From NCBI GenBank assembly GCA_029055435.1, contig JAIDDH010000052.1, positions 1 through 39,213 of the forward strand: 39,213 nucleotides of DNA. Direction: 5' to 3'. The notes under the pieces were generated by a model that saw nothing but the letters and a program-made list of their open reading frames with translations, ran no database searches and was not told where the DNA came from. The translations under genes were made by a program, and so were the position numbers. This document shows, piece after piece, positions 1 to 8,785 of this stretch (its first letter is position 1; every line of letters starts with the position of its first letter). The DNA is from Acetatifactor sp. (GTDB lineage: Bacteria; Bacillota; Clostridia; Lachnospirales; Lachnospiraceae).

Positions 1-1039
1 GCTTCTCTATATAATCATGCCCCACAGGACGACTCTTATCCCGCGCAAGCTGCACATGATCCCACGCATGCACCGAAGCAGCAGAAGATTCTCCGTATAT
101 CATACCTTCCGACTGACTGTTCTGTCCAGTGTTTTTTTGCGCCATATCCAAATTTTGCCCAAAAAGACTTCCTGCCTCAGCACTGCAGCCGAAACGGTGC
201 AGCCTAAGCAGCTCTGCCAGCCGCTCCCGCAGTTTCCCTCTCTCCACGATGGCGTCCAGAAAACCGTGCTCCAGCAAAAACTCCGCCCGCTGAAATCCCT
301 TGGGCAGCTTTTGCCGGATTGTCTGCTCGATGACTCTGGGCCCCGCAAAACCAATCAGCGCCCCCGGCTCCGCCAGGATAATATCCCCCAGCATGGCAAA
401 GCTGGCCGTCACACCGCCCGTGGTGGGGTCTGTCAGCACTGTGATGTACAAAAGTCCCGCCTCACTGTGCTTTCTCACTGCGGCAGCAGTCTTTGCCATC
501 TGCATGAGGGAAATGATACCCTCCTGCATTCTCGCACCGCCGGAGCAGGTAAACAGGATTACCGGAAGGCGCTCCTGCGTTGCCCGCTCGATTGCCCTGG
601 TGATCTTCTCGCCCACGATCTCCCCCATGCTGGCCATGAGAAAACGTCCGTCCATGACGCCCAGCACTGCGGGAGTACCCTCGATTTCGGCCCTGCCGGT
701 GACAACAGCCTCCCGCAGTCCGGTCCGCTCCTGCAGCTCCCGCACCTTATCCCCGTATCCTTTATAGCGCAAGGGATTGGAGCCTGCAAGCTCCGCATCC
801 CACTCCACAAAGCTTCCCTCGTCCGCTATCTGCGCCAATCTTGCATAGGCAGGAACACGGAAATAATTGTTGCAGCGGGGACAGATATAGGAATTGCCTT
901 TGACCTCCTCCACGAACACTGCAGCCTTGCAGGCATTGCATCTGCGCAGGAGTCCCTCCGGCACCTCCGGCACGCTCTCCACGCGCTCTCCTATGGGAAT
1001 ATATTTTGCCGTCTTCTTAAATAAATGATTACTCTTCAA
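1..1039 (-). CDS. accDA: Acetyl-CoA carboxylase carboxyltransferase, fused beta (AccD) and alpha (AccA) subunits; 3' end outside window
   Basis: Transfers the carboxyl group from carboxybiotin on AccB to acetyl-CoA, giving malonyl-CoA for fatty-acid synthesis in the cytoplasm. The frame is open without a stop from 1039 to the window edge (346 codons). Residues 34-56 form the AccD zinc ribbon (Cys34, Cys37, Cys53, Cys56). The crotonase-like core carries FTCSGGARMQEG and LTDPTTGGVTASFAMLGD. After a normal AccD end near residue 283 comes a linker of about 40 residues. Then AWDHVQLARDKSRP and DYIEK match the AccA core start, so the two subunits are fused and the AccA N-terminal coiled-coil is mostly missing. 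The start is TTG at 1039, because an in-frame TGA lies two codons upstream. It overlaps the accC stop, implying translational coupling. Confidence 0.9.
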   Translation of the reverse strand, partial: MKSNHLFKKTAKYIPIGERVESVPEVPEGLLRRCNACKAAVFVEEVKGNSYICPRCNNYFRVPAYARLAQIADEGSFVEWDAELAGSNPLRYKGYGDKVRELQERTGLREAVVTGRAEIEGTPAVLGVMDGRFLMASMGEIVGEKITRAIERATQERLPVILFTCSGGARMQEGIISLMQMAKTAAAVRKHSEAGLLYITVLTDPTTGGVTASFAMLGDIILAEPGALIGFAGPRVIEQTIRQKLPKGFQRAEFLLEHGFLDAIVERGKLRERLAELLRLHRFGCSAEAGSLFGQNLDMAQKNTGQNSQSEGMIYGESSAASVHAWDHVQLARDKSRPVGHDYIEK

Positions 1040-2390
1040 TCTTCACACCGCCGATTTCATGATCTTTTAAAAAATCCACATTTACATTGCCCGCCTGATA
1101 GTCCGCATCGCTAAGGATTGCAAACTGATAATCCACATTGGTGTCCACGCCGCCGATAATCACCTCGCCCATGGCACTGAGCATTTTTGCGATGGCCTGG
1201 GATCTGTCCTCCCCATGTACGATCAGCTTTGCCAGCATGGAATCATAGTAGGGCGGAATCTGATAACCGCTGTAGATGCCCGTATCCACACGGATTCCCT
1301 GTCCTCCGGGCAGATGCAGGGTGGAGATACGTCCCGGGGAAGGACGGAAATTCTTCTGCGGATTCTCCGCATTGATGCGGCACTCGATGGCATGACCCTT
1401 GATCTGCACATCCTCCTGACAGATGCTCAAAGGCATTCCCGCCGCGATACGAATCTGTTCTTTTATGAGATCCACATCCGTCACCCACTCCGTCACCGGA
1501 TGCTCCACCTGAATGCGGGTGTTCATCTCCATGAAATAAAATCTCCCGTCACCTTCCAATAAGAACTCGATGGTACCCGCGCTGACATAATGCGCCGCCT
1601 TTGCCGCACGCACTGCCGTCTCGCCCATCTTCTCCCGCAGTGCAGGAGAGACTGCCGGCGAGGGGGACTCCTCTATCATTTTCTGATGCTTCCTCTGGAC
1701 GGAACAATCCCGCTCCCCCAGATGCACCACATTGCCCTCATTATCCGCCAGAATCTGAAACTCGATATGTCTGGGGTGCTCCACAAAATGTTCCAGATAC
1801 ATGCTGTCATCGCCGAATGCCGCCTGGGCCTCTTTCTGAGCCGTGAGAAAAGCCTTCTCGAACTCCTCCTCCGAAAAAGCCGTCCGCATGCCCTTTCCGC
1901 CGCCTCCCAGCACCGCTTTTACGATAATCGGATAACCGATGTCCGCAGCCAGAGCAAGCCCTTCCTCAACATCCTTCACCGGATGATCCGTTCCGGGAAT
2001 CACCGGAACCCCTGCGTCCACCATGGTATTTCTGGCCGCCTGCTTATTGCCCAGATTGGAAATCACCTGAGAGGGCGGTCCCACAAAGGTTATGCTGCAG
2101 CGCTCACAAACTTCCGCAAAGCGGGCATTCTCCGACAGGAAACCATACCCGGGATGGATGGCGTCCGCGCCGGTAATCATGGCCGCGCTCATAATTCTCT
2201 CCATATTGAGATAACTGTCCACGGACGGCCCGGGGCCAATACACACTGCCTCGTCCGCAAGCTCCGAGTGCAGACTCCCCGCGTCCGCCTCCGAGTACAC
2301 CGCAACCGTCTCTATTCCCAATTCCCTGCACGCTCTGATAATCCGTACCGCGATTTCACCGCGATTAGCGATCAATAATTTCCGAATCAT
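1029..2390 (-). CDS. accC: Biotin carboxylase subunit of acetyl-CoA carboxylase
   Basis: ATP-dependent carboxylation of the biotin carried by AccB, using bicarbonate, is the first half-reaction of acetyl-CoA carboxylase. The 453-residue length is usual for AccC. The N-terminus MIRKLLIANRGEIAVRIIRA is the biotin-carboxylase fold start. The ATP-grasp glycine loop GGGGKGMR sits at about 162-169 with the preceding Lys159. The catalytic segment EMNTRIQVEHPVTE lies near 287-300. It starts 9 bases after the fabZ stop and its 3' end overlaps the accDA start, inside the fatty-acid operon. Preceding residues KAVLGGGG differ slightly from the common KAAAGGGG, with no expected loss of function. Confidence 0.97.
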   Translation of the reverse strand: MIRKLLIANRGEIAVRIIRACRELGIETVAVYSEADAGSLHSELADEAVCIGPGPSVDSYLNMERIMSAAMITGADAIHPGYGFLSENARFAEVCERCSITFVGPPSQVISNLGNKQAARNTMVDAGVPVIPGTDHPVKDVEEGLALAADIGYPIIVKAVLGGGGKGMRTAFSEEEFEKAFLTAQKEAQAAFGDDSMYLEHFVEHPRHIEFQILADNEGNVVHLGERDCSVQRKHQKMIEESPSPAVSPALREKMGETAVRAAKAAHYVSAGTIEFLLEGDGRFYFMEMNTRIQVEHPVTEWVTDVDLIKEQIRIAAGMPLSICQEDVQIKGHAIECRINAENPQKNFRPSPGRISTLHLPGGQGIRVDTGIYSGYQIPPYYDSMLAKLIVHGEDRSQAIAKMLSAMGEVIIGGVDTNVDYQFAILSDADYQAGNVNVDFLKDHEIGGVKIEE

Positions 2391-2399
2391 GCTCTGTCA

Positions 2400-2834
2400 T
2401 CAACCCTTTCCTACGGCAAAGGTCAGCTCTGCCTTCACCACCAGCCTGTCGCCCACAAACGCCTTCGCCTCTCCGATGCCCACGGGACCCTTTTGCCTGA
2501 TAATTCTGGTCTCCAGACGCAGCTTATCCCCGGGCACCACCTTTCCTTTGAAGCGGCAATTGTCCACACCGCCGAAATACGCAATCTTCCCTGCGTTCTC
2601 CGGCATGGACAAAATAGCCACCGCTCCGGCCTGAGCCAGCGCCTCCACAATCAGCACGCCGGGCATCACCGGCTCCTGGGGAAAATGTCCCGCAAAAAAA
2701 TCCTCACGGAAAGTCACACATTTATACCCGATGGCATACTCGCCCGGCACATAATCCTCGATGCCGTCCAACAATAAAAACGGATGTCTATGAGGAATAA
2801 TCTCTTCAATCTGTTTTACATTTAATGCGTTCAT
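2400..2834 (-). CDS. fabZ: (3R)-hydroxyacyl-ACP dehydratase FabZ
   Basis: Removes water from 3-hydroxyacyl-ACP to give trans-2-enoyl-ACP in the elongation cycle. The 144-residue protein is a single hot-dog domain. The active-site His lies in IIPHRHPFLLLD (residues 13-24). The helix with the catalytic Glu is in HFPQEPVMPGVLIVEALAQ (about 50-68). No FabA-type isomerase or FabM is present nearby, so this window does not show how double bonds are made. It sits between accB and accC as in streptococci, 9 bases upstream of accC. Confidence 0.97.
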   Translation of the reverse strand: MNALNVKQIEEIIPHRHPFLLLDGIEDYVPGEYAIGYKCVTFREDFFAGHFPQEPVMPGVLIVEALAQAGAVAILSMPENAGKIAYFGGVDNCRFKGKVVPGDKLRLETRIIRQKGPVGIGEAKAFVGDRLVVKAELTFAVGKG

Positions 2835-2859
2835 TTTAACTCCTGTCTACCTCTAAATG

Positions 2860-3372
2860 CTATTCCAGACAGAACAGAGGCTGCCCGTATTCCACCGGCT
2901 CCCCGTCCTGCACCAAAACCTTTTTCACCACACCGTCGAAATCGCTCTCAATCTCGTTCATCAGCTTCATGGCTTCCACGATGGCCAGCACCTGTCCCTT
3001 TTTCACATGGTCTCCCACGCTGACATAGGGCTCCGCACCCTCGGCGGGAGCCACATAAAAGGTGCCCACCAGCGGGGATGTAACGATTTTTCCGCCGTCC
3101 TGCGCCATATCCGGCCCGGCTGCATTCTCTGCGTCAGTCCCGAGTCCCGCATCCGCCGCAAAGGAAATTGTCCCGGTCTGAGCCGGAGCTGTCGGAGCGT
3201 TCTGAGGCACGACTGCAGGAGCTGCAGAGCTGACCACAGGCTGTCTGCCCTTCATGGACAGCTTCAGGCCCACCGTCTCATAGGTAAATGAACTCAGCCC
3301 AGAGGCGGCAACATGATCTATTAACCCGATAATCTGTTCATATTCCATTTTATTCGTTTTCACTTCTTCCAT
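2860..3372 (-). CDS. accB: Biotin carboxyl carrier protein of acetyl-CoA carboxylase
   Basis: Carries the biotin that shuttles CO2 between AccC and the AccD/AccA carboxyltransferase. The chosen ATG at 3372 follows an AAGGGAAAA ribosome site and starts 7 bases after the fabF stop. Longer versions would lie inside fabF. The product has 170 residues: an N-terminal helical segment (about 1-50), a Pro/Ala-rich linker (about 55-95) and a C-terminal biotinyl domain. The biotinylated lysine is Lys136 in VEAMKLMNE. The C-terminus GQPLFCLE is typical of the family. Biotin ligase is not encoded in the window. Confidence 0.95.
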   Translation of the reverse strand: MEEVKTNKMEYEQIIGLIDHVAASGLSSFTYETVGLKLSMKGRQPVVSSAAPAVVPQNAPTAPAQTGTISFAADAGLGTDAENAAGPDMAQDGGKIVTSPLVGTFYVAPAEGAEPYVSVGDHVKKGQVLAIVEAMKLMNEIESDFDGVVKKVLVQDGEPVEYGQPLFCLE

Positions 3373-3379
3373 TTTTCCC

Positions 3380-4618
3380 TTATTCCTCATACTTTCGCAA
3401 AAGAATCGACGCATTGTGTCCGCCAAAGCCCAGAGAATTGCTCATGACATAGTTGACATCCTGTCTCACCGGAGAGCCCAGCACATAATCCAGATCCAGC
3501 TCCTCCTCTGTCTGCTCGGTACCCACAGTGCGGTGGATAAAGCCTTCCTGAATACTCTTGACGCAGACGATGAACTCCACGCCGCCGGCCGCCCCCAAAA
3601 GATGCCCGATCATGGACTTGGTGGAATTGATTTTCAGAGAATAAGCCGCCTCTCCGAAAGCTGCCTTGATGGCTCTGGTCTCAAACAGATCATTGTGGTG
3701 AGTGCCGGTGCCATGGGCATTGATATAGTCCACATCCGCCGGCGCGATACCTGCCTCCGCCATGGCGTCCGTCATGGCTCTGGCCGCACCGCTCCCGTCC
3801 TCCGAAGGGGAAGTGATGTGATAAGCATCCCCGGTGGCTCCATATCCCACCACTTCGGCCAGGATACGGGCTCCTCTGCGCCGCGCATGCTCCAACTCCT
3901 CCAAGACCACGATGCCTGCGCCCTCACCCATGACAAATCCGCCTCTGTCCCTATCAAAAGGAATGGACGCACGCGCAGGGTCCTCACTGGTACTCAGTGC
4001 CGTCAATGCCATAAATCCCGCCACACCGATGGGACAGATCGCCGCCTCTGTGCCGCCTGCCAGCATCACATCCGCATCATTGTATGCGATGGCACGGAAT
4101 GCGTCGCCGATACAATGCGTTCCCGTGGCACAGGCCGTCACCACATTGGTACACTTGCCCCTGGCTCCGGTGGCAATGGACACATTGCCCGCCGCCATAT
4201 TGGCAATCATCTTGGGAACCAGCAGGGGGTCTACTCTGGAAGGGCCCTTTTCATTCATTTTCAAAACCGCGGTCTCCGTGGCCTGCAGGCTGCCCACGCC
4301 GGAGCCGACGATCACGCCCACCCGGAAGGGGTCCTCCTGCTCCATGCAGATTCCCGCATCCTCCATGGCAGACAACGCCGCCACCACCGCATATTGGGAA
4401 AACAGCTCCATCCTTCTGGCAGACCTGGCATCCAAATACTTCCCCGGGTCAAAGTCCTTCACCTCCGCCGCAATCTTCACCTTATAATCCGAAGTGTCAA
4501 ACCGCGTGATTTTATCTATACCGATCTGCCCTTGCTTCACCGCGTTCCAAAAACTTTCCACATCATTTCCAATGGGAGTCACAGCCCCCATTCCTGTCAC
4601 CACAACTCGTCTCTTCAT
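3380..4618 (-). CDS. fabF: 3-oxoacyl-ACP synthase II (FabF)
   Basis: Condenses malonyl-ACP with the growing acyl-ACP. The start at 4618 (MKRRVVVTGMGAVTPIGND) is preceded by AAGGAGATTAGC. A longer start at 4642 is less likely. The 412-residue thiolase-fold protein carries the Cys-His-His set: Cys163 in TACATGTH, His in NAHGTGTHHND and His in SMIGHLLGAAG. The C-terminus SNSLGFGGHNASILLRKY is standard. The stop lies 7 bases before accB and fabG ends 33 bases upstream, so it is transcribed within the operon. Confidence 0.97.
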   Translation of the reverse strand: MKRRVVVTGMGAVTPIGNDVESFWNAVKQGQIGIDKITRFDTSDYKVKIAAEVKDFDPGKYLDARSARRMELFSQYAVVAALSAMEDAGICMEQEDPFRVGVIVGSGVGSLQATETAVLKMNEKGPSRVDPLLVPKMIANMAAGNVSIATGARGKCTNVVTACATGTHCIGDAFRAIAYNDADVMLAGGTEAAICPIGVAGFMALTALSTSEDPARASIPFDRDRGGFVMGEGAGIVVLEELEHARRRGARILAEVVGYGATGDAYHITSPSEDGSGAARAMTDAMAEAGIAPADVDYINAHGTGTHHNDLFETRAIKAAFGEAAYSLKINSTKSMIGHLLGAAGGVEFIVCVKSIQEGFIHRTVGTEQTEEELDLDYVLGSPVRQDVNYVMSNSLGFGGHNASILLRKYEE

Positions 4619-4651
4619 GCTAATCTCCTTGCCAACCTCCATAATCTCCTG

Positions 4652-5413
4652 CTACATACTCATGCCGCCGTCCACACCCAGCACCTGCCCGGTGATATAA
4701 GCAGCCTGTTCCGATACCAGAAACGCCACCGCATCCGCCACATCCTCCGGTCTCCCGAAATGTCCCAGCGGAATGGCAGCAGCCGCGTCCGTACGCACCT
4801 TCTCAGAGAGCTGCCCCGTCATATCTGTATCGATAAAGCCGGGGGCAACAGCGTTCACCGTAATGCCGCGTGAGCCCAGCTCCTTGGCCGCACTCTTGGT
4901 CAGCCCGATGACTCCCGCCTTGGAAGCCGCATAATTGGCCTGCCCGGCATTGCCGTGCAGCCCCACCACGGAAGAAATATTGACGATTCTGCCGTCTCTT
5001 TGCTTCAACATCTGCCTTGCAGCCTGTCTGATACAATGAAAGGCTCCTCTGAGATTGACGTCCAGTACTCTGGAAAAGTCCTCCTCAGACATGGCCATGA
5101 GCAGACCGTCCTTTGTGATTCCCGCATTATTGACCAGAATGTCCAGCCGTCCGTACCTGGAGATAATCTCCTTAAAGAAAGTCTCGCAGGCTGCAAAATC
5201 GCTGACATCACAGCCATAGCTCACTGCCTCCGCGCCCTCTGTCTGCGCAGCGATTTCCCGGCATACCGCCTCCGCCGCGTCCTTAGAGCCGCTGTAATTG
5301 ACCACCACCAGGACTCCATCCGCCGCAAGCCTGTGGGCAATGGCTCTGCCGATGCCCCGGGAGGCACCGGTGATTATTGCCACTTTCCTGTCTGTTCCCG
5401 CTTCCTTTTTCAT
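4652..5413 (-). CDS. fabG: 3-oxoacyl-ACP reductase FabG
   Basis: NADPH-dependent short-chain dehydrogenase reducing 3-oxoacyl-ACP. The N-terminal Rossmann motif is ITGASRGIG. The catalytic Ser is in ISSVVGLHG and the Tyr/Lys pair in NYAASKAG. NAG in LVNNAGITKDG and the C-terminus GQVLGVDGGMSM are typical. ATG at 5413 is chosen, with GAGGAAA about 10 bases upstream. A TTG at 5419 is an alternative adding two residues. It lies between fabD and fabF in the operon. Confidence 0.95.
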   Translation of the reverse strand: MKKEAGTDRKVAIITGASRGIGRAIAHRLAADGVLVVVNYSGSKDAAEAVCREIAAQTEGAEAVSYGCDVSDFAACETFFKEIISRYGRLDILVNNAGITKDGLLMAMSEEDFSRVLDVNLRGAFHCIRQAARQMLKQRDGRIVNISSVVGLHGNAGQANYAASKAGVIGLTKSAAKELGSRGITVNAVAPGFIDTDMTGQLSEKVRTDAAAAIPLGHFGRPEDVADAVAFLVSEQAAYITGQVLGVDGGMSM

Positions 5414-5456
5414 ACTCAATATTTCCTCGCATTCTGCCGCACAAGCAGCATCCTCT

Positions 5457-6386
5457 TTACGCGTTGCCGCTTAATTTTTTCAGCACCTCGTTCATATCCG
5501 CCACTGTCTCGATATTGTAAATCGTCACGTCCCGGTTGATCTTTTTCATAAATCCTGTGAGAGTCCTTCCGGGGCCGATCTCCACAAAAGTGTCCACGCC
5601 CTCCGCAATCATATGCTCCACACTCTGCTGCCATCTGACAGGAGAAGATATCTGTCTGGCCAGAAGCGCCTTGATCTGGGCTGTATCTTTCACCGTCTCT
5701 GCAGTCACATTGGTGACATACGGAATATCCAGACTCTTAAGCTCTACATGCTCCAGCTCCGCAGCCAGCCTGTTTCCGGCCTCCGTAAGCATCTCCGAGT
5801 GGAATGGTCCGCTGACAGTCAACTCTATCACTCTTTTTGCCCCGGCGCCCTTCAGCGCTTCCATGGCGGCATCCAGAGACTGGCGCATACCGGTGATTAC
5901 AATCTGTCCGGGACAGTTGTAATTGGCAATGCTCACCTGTGCAATCGGCTCGATGATCTGCTCGATATCCCCGGCCTCCATGCCCAGCACGGCAGCCATG
6001 CCGCCCTGTCCTGCGGGCACGGCCTCCTCCATGAGAAGTCCCCTTTTTCTCACCGTCACAATTGCATCCTGAAGACTCATGGCCCCCGCAGTGGCGATGG
6101 CGCAATATTCTCCCAGGCTCAATCCCGCAGCGATGTCGGGATGCAGTCCCTGCTCCTCAATCACCTGCTCCATGGCCATGGAGGTCGTCACCATGGCGGC
6201 CTGGGTATACTGTGTCTGATTCAGTCTGTCATTTTCCTCAAAGCAGAGCGCCTTGACGTCCATGCCAAGCCATGCTCCGGCCTTCTCGTAAATCTCCCGC
6301 GCCGTGGGAAACTCTTTGTAAAAATCCAGTCCCATGCCCGCCTTTTGAGCGCCCTGGCCCGGGAACAAAAATGCAATCTTACCCAT
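5457..6386 (-). CDS. fabD: Malonyl-CoA:ACP transacylase FabD
   Basis: Loads malonyl groups from CoA onto acyl carrier protein. The start at 6386 (MGKIAFLFPGQGAQ) follows an AGAGGAAGT ribosome site, giving 309 residues. The longer frame from 6410 adds an unlikely MSGGMRGS leader. The nucleophile is Ser90 in AGLSLGEYCA. Most homologues have His before this serine (GHSLGE), here it is Leu, which is worth noting but also seen as tolerated variation. The conserved GPFHSEML carries the catalytic His. It lies between fabK and fabG in the operon. Confidence 0.95.
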   Translation of the reverse strand: MGKIAFLFPGQGAQKAGMGLDFYKEFPTAREIYEKAGAWLGMDVKALCFEENDRLNQTQYTQAAMVTTSMAMEQVIEEQGLHPDIAAGLSLGEYCAIATAGAMSLQDAIVTVRKRGLLMEEAVPAGQGGMAAVLGMEAGDIEQIIEPIAQVSIANYNCPGQIVITGMRQSLDAAMEALKGAGAKRVIELTVSGPFHSEMLTEAGNRLAAELEHVELKSLDIPYVTNVTAETVKDTAQIKALLARQISSPVRWQQSVEHMIAEGVDTFVEIGPGRTLTGFMKKINRDVTIYNIETVADMNEVLKKLSGNA

Positions 6387-6419
6387 ACTTCCTCTCATTC
6401 CGCCGCTCATACGGCACTA

Positions 6420-7358
6420 TTAAACATCAAAATTAACCGTTGACAGTACCTTCCCCGCCTCGCTCATGAGTTTCTCCATAACCTCTTTACAGGTGAGGAT
6501 GTCCTGAATCATTCCGGCGCACTGACCCGCCATGACATTTCCGTTCTCCACGTCCCCGTCCACCACGGCGCGCCGAAGTCCGCCCACAGTCATCAGCTCC
6601 AGCTTTTCAAAGTCCACACCCTCCGCCTCGATGCGCAGATACTCTCTGGTCATCTGATTGCGCAGGCATCTCACAGGATGACCGGTGCTGCGTCCCGTCA
6701 CTTTGGTGTCGATATCCTTTGCCTTCAATATGTACTCTTTGTAGCGATCATGCACCACAGCCTCTTTGGTGGCAACAAAGCGTGTGCCGAGCTGACAGCC
6801 CGATGCTCCCAGCATAAATGCCGCCGCAACGCCCCGACCGTCCGCGATACCGCCGGCCGCAATGACGGGAATCTGCACAGCATCCGCCACCTGAGGCACC
6901 AGCACCATGGTGGTGAGCTCTCCGATATGCCCGCCGGACTCTGTTCCTTCAGCGACCACGGCATCCACGCCGCTGCGCTCCAGACGCTTTGCCAATGCCA
7001 CGGAAGCCACTACGGGAATCACCTTGATGCCCGCCGCTTTCCATGAATCCATATATTTCTCCGGGTTTCCCGCTCCGGTGGTAACCACGGCTACTTTCTC
7101 CTCGGCCACAACCTTTGCCACATCCTCCGCATAAGGGCTCATGAGCATGATGTTGACGCCGAAGGGCTTGTCGGTAAGCTCTCTGGTCGCGCGAATCTGC
7201 TCACGCACCCAGTCCGCAGGCGCATTAGCCGCGCCGATGAGGCCCAGACCTCCGGCCTCGCTGACGGCCGCCGCAAGATGATGCTCTGCCACCCACGCCA
7301 TACCTCCCTGTATAATGGGATACTCAATCCCCAACAATTCGGTGATTTCTGTCTTCAT
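6420..7358 (-). CDS. fabK: Enoyl-ACP reductase II, FMN-dependent (FabK)
   Basis: Reduces trans-2-enoyl-ACP with NAD(P)H through bound FMN, the last step of each elongation cycle. The 312-residue TIM barrel begins ELLGIEYPIIQGGMAWVA. It carries the phosphate and flavin-binding loops EGTESGGHIG and AAGGIADGRGVAAAFMLGASG, ending with LGTRFVATKEA. FabK rather than FabI predicts natural insensitivity to triclosan-type FabI inhibitors, by family knowledge. GGGAGAGTGC precedes the ATG. It follows acpP by 15 bases. Confidence 0.95.
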   Translation of the reverse strand: MKTEITELLGIEYPIIQGGMAWVAEHHLAAAVSEAGGLGLIGAANAPADWVREQIRATRELTDKPFGVNIMLMSPYAEDVAKVVAEEKVAVVTTGAGNPEKYMDSWKAAGIKVIPVVASVALAKRLERSGVDAVVAEGTESGGHIGELTTMVLVPQVADAVQIPVIAAGGIADGRGVAAAFMLGASGCQLGTRFVATKEAVVHDRYKEYILKAKDIDTKVTGRSTGHPVRCLRNQMTREYLRIEAEGVDFEKLELMTVGGLRRAVVDGDVENGNVMAGQCAGMIQDILTCKEVMEKLMSEAGKVLSTVNFDV

Positions 7359-7373
7359 GCACTCTCCCTCTCT

Positions 7374-7592
7374 CTACGCGTTCAGATATTTTTCCACATC
7401 CCCGAGCGTCCTGATGTTGGGCAGCTCCTCGGAGGGAATCTCCACGCCGGTGGCCTCCTCAAGCGCCATAACCAGCTCAAACAAATCCAGAGAATCCGCA
7501 TTCAAATCCTCCTGAAAGGAAGTCTCCGCCGTCAAAGTCGCACTATCAACTCCCAATGAATCCGCTACGATTTCTTTGATTTTCTCCAACAT
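7374..7592 (-). CDS. acpP: Acyl carrier protein
   Basis: Small acidic carrier of acyl intermediates through a phosphopantetheine arm. It has 72 residues, with the attachment Ser34 in NADSLDLFEL, the conserved DSL motif. It starts with MLEKIKEIVADSLG and has a strong AAGGAGAAC ribosome site. It is separated from fabH by a 164-base gap with three inverted repeats, the only large gap in the operon. This fits separate tuning of acpP expression. Confidence 0.97.
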   Translation of the reverse strand: MLEKIKEIVADSLGVDSATLTAETSFQEDLNADSLDLFELVMALEEATGVEIPSEELPNIRTLGDVEKYLNA

Positions 7593-7640
7593 GTTCTGTT
7601 CTCCTTTTCGTTTTAAATTTTTTGATTCCTTTTAATTAAT

Positions 7641-7752
7641 TCCCTCTTGATACCTTTTGAGGGATACGGAAGAACGCTGCTCTTGCGTTCTTCCATATGA
7701 GATTTAGAATTTCTTAGGCGGCGTACTTTGACGCCTTAGAAATTCTTCTCAT
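7641..7752 (-). promoter_or_regulatory. Cluster of three inverted repeats between fabH and acpP
   Basis: The fabH-acpP gap contains, in transcription order, a long imperfect hairpin (7697-7752, about 20 paired bases per arm), a perfect 10-bp hairpin (7668-7694, arms GGAAGAACGC and GCGTTCTTCC, 7-base loop) and a short 6-bp hairpin (7641-7664, TCCCTC/GAGGGA). None is followed by a U-run, so simple termination is unlikely. They may protect or process the mRNA around acpP. Confidence 0.6.
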
Positions 7753-7756
7753 ATTT

Positions 7757-8719
7757 TTACCAGACGATCAGGCTCGCCCCGTAGGAGAGCCCTCCGCCAA
7801 AACCGGCCAGCACAAGCTTCATGCCTCGCCGAAGCTTTCCCGCCCGGTTTAACTCATCCAGCAATATAGGAATGCTTGCGGATGAGGTGTTGCCGTACTC
7901 GGCTATGTTCAGAGGAAATTTTTCTGAATCTCCTCCCAGCCGCTTTGCCACCGCGCCCACTATGCGGGCATTGGCCTGATGCAGGACAAAGTAATCGATC
8001 GCCTCCGGCGTGAGCTCTTCCTTTTCCAGAAGCTCCGCAATCACCCGAGGAACTTTTGACACCGCGAATTTAAATACTTCGCCCCCGTCCATACGCAGAA
8101 AAGTCTCCGCCGTACAGCCTCCATCATCTCCTCTGCGGTTCCTGCTGGCGCAGGTAAGCACTGCTCCACGGTCTCCCTCAGAATGTGTCACCTGGGCGTA
8201 ACGGCCCTCGGGCTGCGCCTGAAGCACTGCCGCCCCCGCACCGTCCCCAAACAGGATGCATGTGGATCTGTCATTCCAATCCATCAGATTGGAGAGACAT
8301 TCCGCTCCGACAATCAGAGCCGTGCGGTAAATCCCCTGCGCCAGATAAGCCTGCGCAGTGTTCATGGCCAGCAGAAATCCCGTACATGCGCCATTTAAGT
8401 CAAAGCAGGTAGCCCCCTTTGCTCCCAGCGCCTCCTGAACCTGACAGGCCGTGCAGGGCACCAGATTTTCCGGCGAAACCGTAGCCACAATAATCAGTTC
8501 CAAGGCTTCTGCTTCCAGCCCTGCATTCTCCAGAGCAGCCTTTGCGGCTCCCGCCGCCAGGGCTACAGTGGACTCCTCCCCCTCCGCCACATGGCGTGTG
8601 ACGATTCCTGTACGCTCTCTAATCCACTCATCATTGGTATCCACCATTTCAGAGAGTTTATTGTTATCCCAGCTCTGCGCAGGTACACAGGAACCCGTCC
8701 CCAGTATTTTTCCAATCAT
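7757..8719 (-). CDS. fabH: 3-oxoacyl-ACP synthase III (FabH)
   Basis: Starts each fatty acid by condensing an acyl-CoA with malonyl-ACP. It has 320 residues with the catalytic triad Cys112 in LNGACTGFLLA, His in FVLHQANARI and Asn in YGNTSSASIPI. NDEWIRERTGI is the typical N-terminal segment. GGAGAGCCGTT precedes the ATG. It is the first gene of the operon, 60 bases downstream of the predicted start of transcription, so its control sets supply for the whole pathway. Confidence 0.97.
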   Translation of the reverse strand: MIGKILGTGSCVPAQSWDNNKLSEMVDTNDEWIRERTGIVTRHVAEGEESTVALAAGAAKAALENAGLEAEALELIIVATVSPENLVPCTACQVQEALGAKGATCFDLNGACTGFLLAMNTAQAYLAQGIYRTALIVGAECLSNLMDWNDRSTCILFGDGAGAAVLQAQPEGRYAQVTHSEGDRGAVLTCASRNRRGDDGGCTAETFLRMDGGEVFKFAVSKVPRVIAELLEKEELTPEAIDYFVLHQANARIVGAVAKRLGGDSEKFPLNIAEYGNTSSASIPILLDELNRAGKLRRGMKLVLAGFGGGLSYGASLIVW

Positions 8720-8753
8720 AACGGCTCTCCATAAACTTTTCTTTTAAAATATT

Positions 8754-8769
8754 TTGATTTTAAAATCAA
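8754..8769 (-). promoter_or_regulatory. FabT-like operator palindrome in the fabH leader
   Basis: TTGATTTTAAAATCAA is a perfect 16-bp palindrome located about 10-25 bases downstream of the predicted transcription start. It resembles the TTTGA...TCAAA palindromes bound by the MarR-type repressor FabT upstream of streptococcal fatty-acid genes. No MarR gene is encoded nearby, so the regulator would act in trans. Confidence 0.55.
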
Positions 8770-8785
8770 TTACTTTGCTTTTCAA

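Noticed and set aside
17..1024. Long plus-strand open frame of 335 codons
   Set aside because: It is the exact antisense register of accDA, whose protein motifs are unmistakable; its own product is His/Arg-rich without any domain.
3416..4873. Plus-strand open frame of 485 codons
   Set aside because: Antisense of fabF and fabG in GC-rich DNA; no ribosome site or recognisable domain.
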